Below, in pieces: positions 12,901-23,600 of a stretch of DNA of 64,000 bases. This stretch comes from Pleodorina starrii (lineage: Eukaryota > Chlorophyta > Chlorophyceae > Chlamydomonadales > Volvocaceae). Position 1 is the first letter of the stretch. Each line of letters begins with the position of its first letter. The translations under genes and the position numbers were made by a program. The notes below the pieces were generated by a model. That model did no database searches. It was not told the DNA's origin and worked only from the letters and a program-made list of their open reading frames with translations. The stretch is from contig BRXU01000003.1 of assembly GCA_030267565.1 (NCBI GenBank), positions 4,172,001 to 4,236,000 of the forward strand, in the 5' to 3' direction.

Positions 12901-14350
12901 TGCAGCAGCACATCCCGCGCGGCATGATTACACGAGTGCACCACACGAGGAAACATGTCCCCGAATGCTGGACCCCAAAACTGCCCAAGCGGCCAACAGC
13001 CGCGACAGCGGATGGCCCAAAGCACATTCCTGCAACACCACACCACTAGCAACACCAAAATAACGAATGGGCCATCAATGAGCGCGGGCCCGACCAACAT
13101 TTGCCAGAACGCCATCTTTTGCAGATAAAACGCCCATATGGTTTGCAGCGACAGCGCGTCGCCCTTTGACGTGTGGGTGCGGGTATATGGGTACGTCTTC
13201 GTGCCATACTCCTTTTCGCGACACACCGGGACAGTACAAAAGCAGACAGGGTGCGACGGACCCACCACTCCGACCTCCCCACGGGGAGGCACCACCTGCC
13301 TGCCCCTTTCGCATGCCGTTAGACCATCCACCCGACCCGCTCGTAACCTACCCGGGAAGCCGGACGGGAGGGTGAACGCCTAAACAAGGCAGCCTGGTGC
13401 CCCTCTACCTCAGCGTCCAAGGAAGGTAGAGCCACTAGCATCTCTGCAGGCAAGTGTACCCTTGCGCATAGACCTGCTACTCGTTGCTTGCTAGCTACAC
13501 TCCCCTCGGCCCGTCCGCACGCCGTCATGACACACGTAACATGTATCCACGTGCGTCAGTCTCCCTGCCGTGTGCACTCTTTCCTCGTCCGTTGTTTCGT
13601 TATTCGGATGGGCCGCCAACATTCGGTCGTTGGTATCGCATGAATACACATCGCCCCCCCCCGCTCTTTCGTCATACGCGAAAAGCTAGGTGCGACCAAG
13701 CCACCACGGGCCTCGCTCAGGCCGCGCAGGCAGCGCGCGCGCTTAAATCAAGCATTCTTCTATCCACCAGGGCCGCTTCCTGCTTCCCTTTTTATCGTCC
13801 CCGGAACAATTCTAAGTTGCTGCTCGCTGCCACATGCCCCTCCCGGCAGCACTCCTTACAAGTGCTCTCTGCATGCCGTGCAGACCGCCCATCACTCGAG
13901 ACACGCTCGTGCTCCCTCCCTTCTGCCGCGCCGCCATCCCGCATCCTGGCAGGTTCAAACCCCAAGCAACCCAGAAGTGGCCCGTCCCCCTCCCTCCCTG
14001 CTGCGCAGCTACCCCGTCCTGCACCCTTCCCGGCAGGCATTGACGTCTCTATCTCTTCCACATGCAGACAAGTGTCATGCAGACAGGTGTCAGGAAACGC
14101 AACGAATTGTTATGTACGAGACAAGCCGTTGCGGCTCAAAAATGCGTCACGTGCCACGCCCGCATCCTCGTGTCGCTGCAACCCGGCCCCAACGAGGACA
14201 GCCGAAATGCAAACGCGCTGTCCGACGCAGAATCCAACCGTGGACGTCCTTTAGCATATGCAGTGTAATAAGGCCTGCGCCGAGCCGAGCCGAGCGACCC
14301 TAGGAGCTGCAGCCCGCGGCGGCTAGGTAACCCATACGTCGGCCTCGTGG
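9951..14350. other. Gene-poor interval between two convergent genes
   Basis: This 4.4 kb should hold the 3' untranslated regions of the kinase (+) and of the metalloprotease (-). Open frames of up to about 250 codons occur on both strands, but none shows a recognisable domain, a splice pattern or the codon regularity of the neighbouring genes. The first TGTAA on the + strand after the kinase stop that I noticed is at about 12397, so the kinase 3' end is undefined. A TAGGG-rich stretch at 10427-10475 is degenerate and not a telomere array. I see no RNA gene or mobile element. Confidence 0.5.
13856..13860 (-). terminator. Candidate TGTAA polyadenylation signal for the M11 protease
   Basis: TTACA on the + strand reads TGTAA on the minus strand, about 490 bases past the protease stop codon. 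TGTAA is the usual volvocine polyadenylation signal. No closer copy was seen downstream of the stop. The placement is an inference, not mapped. Confidence 0.4.
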
Positions 14351-17300
14351 CTAGCGGGTGTCGGCTTTGGAGGCGCCGCTGCCCTCCTCCACCTCCCGCT
14401 GCAGCTCCCGGGCTGCCAAACCGGAGGCAGATCTTCGCGAGCTGCGCATGGGCGGCATGGTCGGCATGAAGTAAGGCGGCGGCGGGTAGGGCACCCAGGG
14501 GAGGCTGCCGCCTCCTGCGCCGGCCTTGTCGCCGCCCGACCATCTCGCTGCTTCGCGCCCCAGGCCCGGGCGTGCGTGAACATGAGCGTGCTGACCAGGG
14601 CGCCAAGCTGCCGACGCCTTGCTGATCAGGCTGCGGACGGGATGGCCGGGCGGTTCGGAGCTGGGCGGTGAGGGCAGGTCAGGAGGGTCAGGATAGGAAG
14701 GTGGAGTGGCTCCCTCGGGGCTGGCGGGGTCGTTCGGGGAGCCTGGCGAGTCGGGGGGTCCGCGCCAGTCGATGGGCCCGTATACACCCGGGGGTTCCGG
14801 TGCGAACGGCGGGATGGGCATGCCTGGGTATGCTGGCAGCGCTGGCGAGGAGGGCGACGTGGGCGGGTAGGTGCCGGAGGGTGCAGCAGGCGGGAGCTCC
14901 TCGGCGGGCCTCCACGGGCCATAGGGTGGCAGCGGGTAGTCCGGCGGGGCCGGCGTTGCCGGCAGCCACGGCGGCGGCGGCGGGGGCGGCGGCGGGGGCG
15001 GCGACGGCGGCGGCGGCAGAGGCCTAGTCGGATTCCTGGGGGATGGTGCCGGCGGTCCCGCTGGAGCATCCCGGGTGCCCTCGGGGTCGGGGCTCTCGGG
15101 GTCACCCGGACCCCCCCTCGTGCAATCGGGGTCGAGCATGTCGATGAGGCCGTCGCAGTCGTTGTCGGCGCCGTCCAGGCAGTGCGGCCAGCCCACCTCC
15201 TCCGACACCTCAAACTGGCAGACGCTGACCACCGCGGTGTCGACCCCGCTGGCGCCGTCGAGCCTGTTCTCGGTCCAGGAGACCTGCAGCTTCAACGTGT
15301 CGTTGCGCCAGACCTGCCCCGGCTGCAGCGTCACCAGCTTGACGGTGGTGGAAGTGACGTAGGAGCCATCCTGCAGCACCGTGTACACCGACACGCCGTT
15401 CGCCAGCTCGCCCTCCAGCAGGTCATACGGCTCGGCGGCCTTGCGGTAGGCCACCCACACGTAGAGCGTCAGGAGCTTGTATTCGGCGTTTTGCTGGTCG
15501 TTGTTTTTCACCGGCTTTTTGATGTCCAGCCCTTGGACGGCGATGCGCATGGCGGAACCCGCCGGTCCGGGCAGGGCGGCAGCGGGCAGCAGCTGCTCCT
15601 GCGCTGCGCCAATTGGCAGGTCGCTGGAGACCAGGCTGCGCAGCGGCTCCCGCCAGCCCAGCTGCCAGCTGTGCGGGGCGTTGAAGCAGCGCACGGCGCA
15701 GCAGAAGCCCATGACGCTGGTGTCGTCGCCGTACTCGCTGCCCTCCCCGGAGGCGTGTCTCAGGTAGTAGTTGTGGCCGAGCTCGTGAGCCCAGCCGGCG
15801 ATCTGGGACCAGTGGTCGCCGTCGATCCAGGCGTAGCCGAACACACCCTAGGGAGGGGGAGGGGGAGGGGGAGGGGGAGGGATTACGGGACCAAGGTTCA
15901 AGGAAGGGGTCAGGTCAGGGTCGGAACCGTGCCGAGACCGGGCGGTGCAGTCTGCAGTGTCTCGCGGCTTCGGTGTGTTGCCCAGCCAGTGGACGGAAGC
16001 GCTTTCGGCCAGAGAGCCCACAGAGCGGCGCGGACAGGCAACATACCCAAGGGACGGCGGCCGGCGACAGACGCGGCGGGTCGCACTTGGCTGCCAAACT
16101 GGTCAATTACCGGTACATGGAGGAGCAGCCAGGCAGGCGTGGCGTGCTAAAGCCTCCCTACCACTGCCACCGAATCCCCGGCAACAGCTCCCAGATGCAT
16201 GCGTGAGCCCGCGCCAGCTGAAACAAACAGCCGGCCCAGCCCTGCCCCAGCCCCAGCCCCAGCCTGTGCGCTCACACCGACTGGGCCGGCTGCGCCGGCG
16301 GCTGCCGTTATGCGCCCTGCACGCGTGCCGCACCTTTCTGTACGTCTTGGGTGGACTGTCCTCGCTGTAATCGTACATCACGCCGTCGTCATTGGCGATG
16401 GGCCCTACGAAGCCCAGGCCCGTCCAGGCGCAGCTCGAGTTGAGGCCGTCCTTCTGAGTCATCCACGCGTTCTTGTTGGGCGACACGATGGCCACGTGGT
16501 GGCGGTAGCTGTCGATGTCGTAATTATTGTCGCGCGCCCACTGGCCCGCGTGTCGCAGCCAACCCTTGTAGTCCTGCGGCCTGCAGTAGGAAGTCTCCCA
16601 ATCCGCCGTTATGTTGAAGTCCAGCTCGTCTTTAAATACGTAAGTGCCGCTGCAAAGGCAAGGAAAGGCAAGAGTCAAGGACTGGCGGCGCTGTCGCCAA
16701 GGGGGGGGGGAGAGGAGGGCGCTGCTATTCAGACTACCGTAGCCCTACCGGGGTGCGCCCAGGACTCGCTGGAGGCACCCGCATGGCTCGCACCCGGCAG
16801 CGCGCGCTGCGGGTGATCACAACCCAGCAGCAAAAGCTCAAGAGAGCCACCCTTACTTGCAGGGCACTTCGATGGGTCCAAGGATGAGCACATTTTCCCG
16901 GTTGAACCTGGCCAGCCCGGAAGAGCAGTACGACAGGTACGACTCGAGGGTGACGTTCTTCGTGCCGAACAGCACCTCCTCGAGCGCCTGCAAGGCGTGG
17001 CAAGCAGGAAGCCTTGCGGTCTCGGAGGGCGCTCCCATGTCTTTGCGCGCCCGCACACTTTCGTGCCCGTGTGTCGGTGTGTGTACACAATTATGAAATT
17101 CGTACGAAACCCTGCTTCATCCCCAAAACCCTCCTGGATGCCAGCTAGTTTACCCGCGCCGTCGCTGCGCCGCTCGGTGCCGCAGCGGGTGCGCGAATGG
17201 ATGTGCTCGCAGTGACAAGCTGCATCCTTTTTGGCAAGTGAGGGGTTTCATACATTACTGCGGTGTGTGTACGACAATACAAATTTCCAGCGCATCAGCG

Positions 17301-18620
17301 CTGCCAGGCAAGCAGCCCGCCCGCGGCAAGTGCACCTCGGAAAGCAAGCAAGCTGTGAAACCGCGGCAGCGTTGAAGCACGATGCCAACCCAACGCGGCG
17401 CCCAGAGCGCCGGGAATCCCGTACCACACGAGCCGAAGCACTCCGCCCCCCGACGCTCCCTGCTCGCTGCCCCGCTCCCTCCCGCCTTCTTCCCGGAACC
17501 CACCTCCTTTGTGGTTGCGGGCCCGTGACCACACATGTCCAGGATGTAGACCACCGTCGACACGTCATCCATAACGGCCCGCTCCTCGGCATTGTACCAA
17601 AATGTGGTGGGATCCGGGCCCTGCAGCACAGCCTCCCGGGTCCTGACACGGGGGCCGCCGCCGCTGCCCGAGCTGATCAGTGGGCGCCAGCTCAGCACGG
17701 TTAGGTGGCCACCGCTTAACGGAGGCTCCTCAGCTGCTAGCGCCCGACCCCGCCGGTGATTGTAGCGGAGCGTCGTGTCCCTTGACTCGTTGAGGGATAA
17801 CGCTCTTGCGCGCCCGTACGACACCCGCACGTCATCGTCCAAATGCTGCGGTTGGTGATCAGGCTGCTGCGCTAGGGTGGCTGTGCCGCGCAGCTGCGCC
17901 GCCGCCGACGCCGCCGACGCCCTGCAGGGCTTGCCCGGTCCAGCGCGGCGATAACAGGAAGAGGAAGGCGAAGAGGAGGTGTTGCGGGTGCGCTGCGGGT
18001 GGCGGCTTTGCGCCGCGTCGCCGGAGATGGCCTCTCCTTGAGCTGCCATACCCGCGGCAGCAAGGCTGCGGCGGCGCCGGGCTGACGACGTCGCGGCCGC
18101 CGCCAGGAGATCCGCCGCGAGGACCTCCACTTCCAGCCGCATCCCGGTCATGTAACGCCCCGACGGCTGGCTGTCCGGCGGGAAGCGCAGCCCCCACACC
18201 GAGTCGTTGGTGCCCAGAAGTACGTAATGTGTATCTCGCCAATAGGTTGAGGCGCTCGGGTTTTGTGGATCCCTGGGAAAGTCCAGGTCGACAACTATCA
18301 AGCGGCCTGGGTGGAAGGAGTTCGCAAGCCGGAGGCGAGTCACACTGTAAGGAAGCAGGTACACTCGCAAGCTGTCTGTCAGGGTCTGTCGCACTCAGCC
18401 ATACCAGGACTGAAACGGATAAAACTGGAATCAATTAGGACAAGCCGTTCGTAGCCTCGCTCTTGCCAAAACGTGGCCCCAAGCGTTTCGTGCGGCAGAT
18501 AAGCCAGCTCTGGACGTCAACCAACTCACCACGTAAAGTTTGTGTCATCGTGGTGCCCGCTTGCAAAATCGCTGGCTGAGCAACGCAGAAGACGGCCACC
18601 AGCAAGCCCGCAAGCCTCAT
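14351..18620 (-). CDS. Secreted gametolysin-family (peptidase M11) metalloprotease with proline-rich C-terminal region
   Basis: Five exons on the minus strand: 18620-18530, 18393-17504, 16987-16857, 16649-16334, 15847-14351; phases agree and give about 974 residues. The family cleaves cell-wall/extracellular-matrix glycoproteins; gametolysin sheds the wall of gametes. Residues 1-22 (MRLAGLLVAVFCVAQ...) form a signal peptide; a Met 14 codons upstream is also in frame but fits a secretion signal less well. A propeptide-like region precedes the catalytic part, which carries the zinc motif HELGHNYYLRH at about residues 497-507 and a downstream SVMG Met-turn. A CLDGADNDCDG segment near residue 700 resembles MopE-type metal-binding motifs. 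After it come roughly 180 residues rich in PPSPPP-type motifs, as in hydroxyproline-rich wall proteins. In the canonical HExxHxxGxxH motif the Gly is Tyr here. The exon 1/2 junction is the least certain. The gene converges on the kinase. Confidence 0.88.
15850..15882. repeat. GGGAGG polypurine tandem repeat in protease intron 4
   Basis: The + strand carries five to six G-runs separated by single A residues, immediately next to the acceptor of the last protease intron. On the transcribed minus-gene RNA this is a CCCTCC polypyrimidine tract ending in CTAG at the splice site. The + strand is G-quadruplex-capable by sequence (four or more runs of at least three G with short loops). Confidence 0.8.
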
Positions 18621-20670
18621 CGTGCGTTCTGCAGGCGTAAATGCTCGCGCATTGGACTTCATATTTATCTGCAAGATGCATTTTAGATTAAAGATAGGGC
18701 TTCTTTAGATGGCGGGTTCACACCAGCGCGTACTTCTGAACAAAGCGACGATAACTGGCGTCACGGCGAGGAGCGTCGTAGAGGTGGACTGTGCTGAACA
18801 TTGCAAGTGAGGTGTAAAGCGATGCATAGCAGGTATGTTTGGCATCAGAACGCGTGTCCTATCCGTCGACTGACTACTGGTAAGACACTATGGCAAATGG
18901 GCTCGCCCTTTCCCGGTGCCTCACCAGTTCACTCAGAACGCCAGCTTGCGACACAAGAGGTCATGTTTACAGACGAATGCTATCAGGTTGTGCCAAATTC
19001 AGTGAGGAAGGAACGGCGTTAAATCGGCTGGTATTGAAGACTGGTGTCGATCTGCAATCAGTAGCGCGTGTAGAGGGGAACTTTGTGCAACACAAGGAAT
19101 CGAGCAAGGACATTGTTCGCTACCCAGTTGGGCAGGTACGGTTCGACGCGCACGACACAAAAAAGGTCACGTTGCGTAAAAGTAATTGGGCGCAATAAGC
19201 TAAGTCTATACCTTATTACACCGTCATATGGTGTCCGATGCAGCATAAACTTACTGCGAGCCACCTTCGGTCGCACTTGCGGTTGTACTACCAGATTGTA
19301 GCCCGTTCTGTATGGCATACCGTCAAACTTACGCGCTGGCGCTAAGCTCCTACTTTTATACATTTAAAATGTTATTCACTTACTTGTTATACACTGACCA
19401 TAAAGAGAGGCTCGTACCGTCTACGGTTCCGACCCGTGCGAGTGAATCGCGCCTATAAAATTCAGCACCTAATTAAGAGAAATATATTGATAACATTGCA
19501 TTACAGGCTGCAGTTAACTCTGAACTGCAACACTCTTGTGTACTGCGGAACTGCGACAACTCACTTTAATGTTGCACATGTGAAAATAAGTAATCAATTT
19601 TCTGAGGCACCAGTCTATCTGGGTAGAACACGGAGTGCGTTCGTCGCGCTCGATCTGATAGCTTCGTGACAGATGCCCGTCGCCTACACGAACAGCGTTC
19701 AACCCCCGTCCGCCTCATCTCTGTCGAAGGGTTTTCGCAGGGGTTCTGCTCCAATAGATACGTGACGCAACAAGTCATTGCCGGCTGGTCGGCCGCGCCG
19801 ACAAGCCGACGCCCCTGGCTTTGTCGTCGCGACCTTCTCGACCGTACTCATCGCCCAGCGTGACGGTGGCTAACTCTGCTGGTCCTCCCTGTAACGATTG
19901 CGTCCTAACTCAGCATCTAACGCGGCAGCGTGGGGCCCGCGCGCCCCGATATTGCGCCTTAGTGACGGCTTAACTGAAGGCTGCGTTTGCGTGCACGGAT
20001 ATGCGGGTCTCGCACAAGGGGCAGGCGGCCCCGATTTAAAACCCACGCCCGTCGATGCCCTCAAGCCGCGGATCCATGCGTACGGGCCTGTTTGTTGCCC
20101 GCGCGTAGTGCCATCGCGTGATTGTCATCACGTGTCGGAAGTGCCCCCGGACTGCCCCGAAGATCGCGTTGGACGATGTGCCAAGAGGCTTACATCCCGT
20201 AATTACACAGCCAGGGGCCAGGGGCGTGCAGTGGCCCATCACCGCGGATCCGGGGCCCCACGAAGCGTCAGCTCCAGCGGCGCAGGAGGAGGGCCGTGGC
20301 TTACAAACGGGCACACCATCAGCGCGGGCCACCACAACGCAGCAAATGTTTGTTACAGCACGTCGGAGGTTGAGAGCAGGCGGTCAAGGGTAAATTCGAC
20401 CAACAACCACGACTTGCTGCCGGGGTCGTTCCCTTGCGCGCATCGGCTCGCTCACCGAGCCTCACTGCCGTGACATGCAAGGTACGGTATGCGGTTGCCG
20501 TAGACAGCGAACCCCGCCCCGCCCCACAGCTTCCTCCACGCGTGCTCATCGGAAGCGGCGCCAATATGCCACAGCCAGCCAGCCCCCCGTTTCGTCATTA
20601 TTGCCCCCCGTTCTGGGCCCCGTTCTGGCCGCCCCTGATGGCTGCAACGCACATCGCCCCGCCAGCAGCC
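18621..20670. other. Intergenic: protease promoter side and PrimPol 3' region
   Basis: About 2 kb with no credible gene. From about 18660 to 19680 the base composition is visibly more AT-rich than the genes on either side. A TATAAAA-like stretch lies at about 19453. As the region upstream of the minus-strand protease it probably contains its promoter. Short open frames here have no recognisable product. Confidence 0.5.
20353..20357 (-). terminator. Candidate TGTAA polyadenylation signal for PrimPol
   Basis: TTACA on the + strand reads TGTAA on the minus strand, about 314 bases beyond the PrimPol stop at 20671. Further copies occur at about 20302, 20203 and 20190. Inferred from the usual volvocine signal. 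Confidence 0.4.
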
Positions 20671-23600
20671 CTACCCTGCACCGGAGTGTGACGTCATGCG
20701 CCGCTCGAACTCTTCCACCGCCTTCACACACATCAGGTCAAACTCATCGTCGTCGTCGTCGCACGAGCGATCCACACCTCCGGCCCCCAGCAGCGCGGCC
20801 CGGCCATCAGTCTGCTGATGGTGATGGTAATGTTGCAGCTGCGGCTGCGGGGCTCCCTGAGGGTCCTGCAGTGCCTGGCCAGCCGGCTGCACCCCCGGCT
20901 GCTGCCCTGCCCGCAGACAGCTGGCCTGTGCGGTGCAGCAGTCCTCCCAGAGGCGCGCTGGCAGGGGCATGCGCGCGGACCGGAAGTCACGGCAGTCGGG
21001 GTCGTAGCAGCGCTGGCACCAGGTGCCCTCGCGAAGGTCCACTGGAGCGCAATGCAACGTGCAGACGGTGAGAGGCGAGGATGGGGGACAGGGGCGGCCG
21101 AGAACGTGAAGGGCAGAAGGGGGCTTGTATGCTCAGGGCTAGTGGTGTTGGCGAAGTGCGACCTATGGTCGCTTCCCCACACCTCCCTCCCTGGGGCTGC
21201 GGAACCACCTTCCCAGCGTCGAAGGCAAAGGGAGGCACTGCGTTGTGCGTTGCCATCATTCATTCATTCATTGCCGATACGCCTGCGTAGCTCTTTTTTA
21301 AATGACGCAAAGTCCATGGCTGCAATCTTCATTGCCTATGGAGACCATTCATTGCCTATGGAGAACATTCACCGGAACGCGTGGCGACAGCTTCCAAGCT
21401 CAATCGGTCGGCATACAAGACCGAGCGGCCTTTATACATGTCATTGTAGGCACTTCAGGGGCGCTATTCTACGGATTTTGGTATACGAAACGCTCAACCT
21501 CAACTGCTTGCGCGGTCACTCTTTTCAGCGAAGAACACCTCTGCCGACACCAGAGCATACATGCTTTGCGGCCCTGAGTTGGCATGGAAAAAAATCAAAG
21601 TTTTGTTCAAGCGCATGAGTGTGCTGCTCCCCGGGCAGTCCTGCGCAGCCCTGCCGTATGCGACGAAGAACGGGCAGCATGGACTTCCGGTAAATCGGCT
21701 TAGCCCTGCGCATGTGAGCGACACAGCTAGCGGTGTTAAACTGCATCGCGCGGCTTCCATGATTACGACGCAAATCCCGGCAAAGCGAACCGGAAGCGAA
21801 CCGATGCGTTTTTCGAGATCAATATACGCAGTGTTTCAGGGCCTTTCGCGCTGAGTTCCTTCAATCATTATAACCTCCTGCCAGGCCAAAGAGCGCCAAA
21901 GGGCCGCCGCCGTAACAAATCAACAGCGAATGAAGCACCACCGAAACCATCGTCGGCTCACCCTGATAAAATATGCCGTTGGAGCGGTGCGGTCTGCCCA
22001 CGTTAGCGCACCAGCGGTTGCTGCGCATGGACAGCAGTAGCAGGCTGCCGGGGAGGTGCTGCCAGCAGCGGATGCGCCCCTGCACGCCTCCCTGCCGTGC
22101 ACAGTGCGGTGCAGCACAGGAGTGGGCCCGAGTGAGGGCGAGCGAGGGCGTGCGGAAGCACATATCGGCAGCCGAGCAGTGCAATACGAACCGCAGCAAC
22201 GCCTCCCTGGCAATGGGGTTCCGGAGCTGGTGCTGCACCTTCCCGTTTGTCCTTTGCGAGGATGACGGGAGACCATGGAGTGGGGCCGGCGTACGGCACG
22301 GGCGGCCACTGGGCTCGCCAGTAGGTCGCGAGGCGGCTGGAACTGTAAACGCCCCCCGGCCCCACCAGCGCCCCAGTCAGTACCTCGCAGCACACGGACT
22401 CGATGAACTCGTCGATGCTCGGGAAGGGCGAAGGACCGTACTGGACGGGAGCCGCCGCCGCGCCGTGGAGCTGCTGTGGGCCGGAACCGGCGCTGGAACC
22501 GGAGCCGGGGCCAAGTGGGCGCCCGCCGGCGCCGGCCCTGAGGCCGCCTGCGGGGATCGGCAGCCGCGGTATGCCCAGAGGGAGGGAGACGTGCGCCCCA
22601 GCCCCCGCACCCGCCGCCGCCATGTCCGCTGCGGAGTGGAAACCCGCCAGCGCGGCAGCCCCCCCGCCGCCACCATCGTCGTACAACTTCAGCATCCGAT
22701 CCACTCGTCCCACACCGGTGACGAGTGCGGCCAGGAAGACCTCCCGCGCCACTAACGCCTCCACACGCGGCGGCAGCAGCACGCCGCCACCGCCGCTGCT
22801 GGTCACGCCGCTGCCGCCTGGCGCCTGCGGCGCTACCGCAGCGGACGTCGTTGCGCCTTCGGCCACGGCCGCGGCCGAGGCGGGGCCCGCGCCCCGCGTG
22901 GCACGGGCCCCGGAACCGGGATGCCGCGTGACGGCGTTGGAGGCGTCGGGCGCGGTGAACGGCTGCTCGTGAGGCGAGCGCAACCGTGTTGCACAGCTTG
23001 TGCCTGCGCCGGGTGTCACAGCGGCGGCCGCTGCGGGCCCATCGTGTGGCTGGGATGCGCTGCCGCGACGCTGCAGGAGGGCCGCCACGGCGTAGCGGCG
23101 GGTTGCGTGCAGCACGGCGGTCTTGCCGGCCTTGGAGCTGAGGTACAGGCGGAAAGCCCTGGAGCGTGCGGGGGCAGGAACGGCCCGGGGCATGGGTGGC
23201 GGCGTGAAACTGGTAAGGGCTGGTGGCCATTTGGCGTTGGGATGCAGGCGGAGGGGCCGGACACCCTTCAACACCAACACCCTTCGCAGTGTGCAAGACC
23301 AGTTCATCACGCGTGGATTGTGCCGCCTACCCTGGGCAGCCGGCCTGCCAGCAATGCACAGCAGCCTTATCCGGGCCATACCTGTTGCGTGTGTAGACGG
23401 CGGGATCGATGAACAGTGTTGGCGGGTCGCTCGGGTCGGCGGATCGCCGCACGAAGAAGGCCGCGAAACGGGCCGGATCCGCCGCTATCCGGTCGAACAG
23501 GCGCCGGACAAACGCGTTCACGTGGAAATTGTCCTGCGGCTCGCATCATGACACATGTTCACCCACCACTCCCCTGCAGAGCCAGTCATGAACGGAGGGC

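Noticed and set aside
12690..13331. 213-codon minus-strand frame in the gene-poor interval
   Set aside because: Cys/Trp-rich random-looking composition, no domain, no supporting splice pattern.
13484..14254. 256-codon + strand frame before the protease stop
   Set aside because: Low-complexity Pro/Arg/Ser composition with no domain; it lies in the expected antisense 3' region of the protease.
21920..23296. 458-codon minus-strand frame overlapping PrimPol exon F
   Set aside because: It is the wrong frame of the same strand; only the other frame carries RLYLSSKAGK and FPSIDEFIES.
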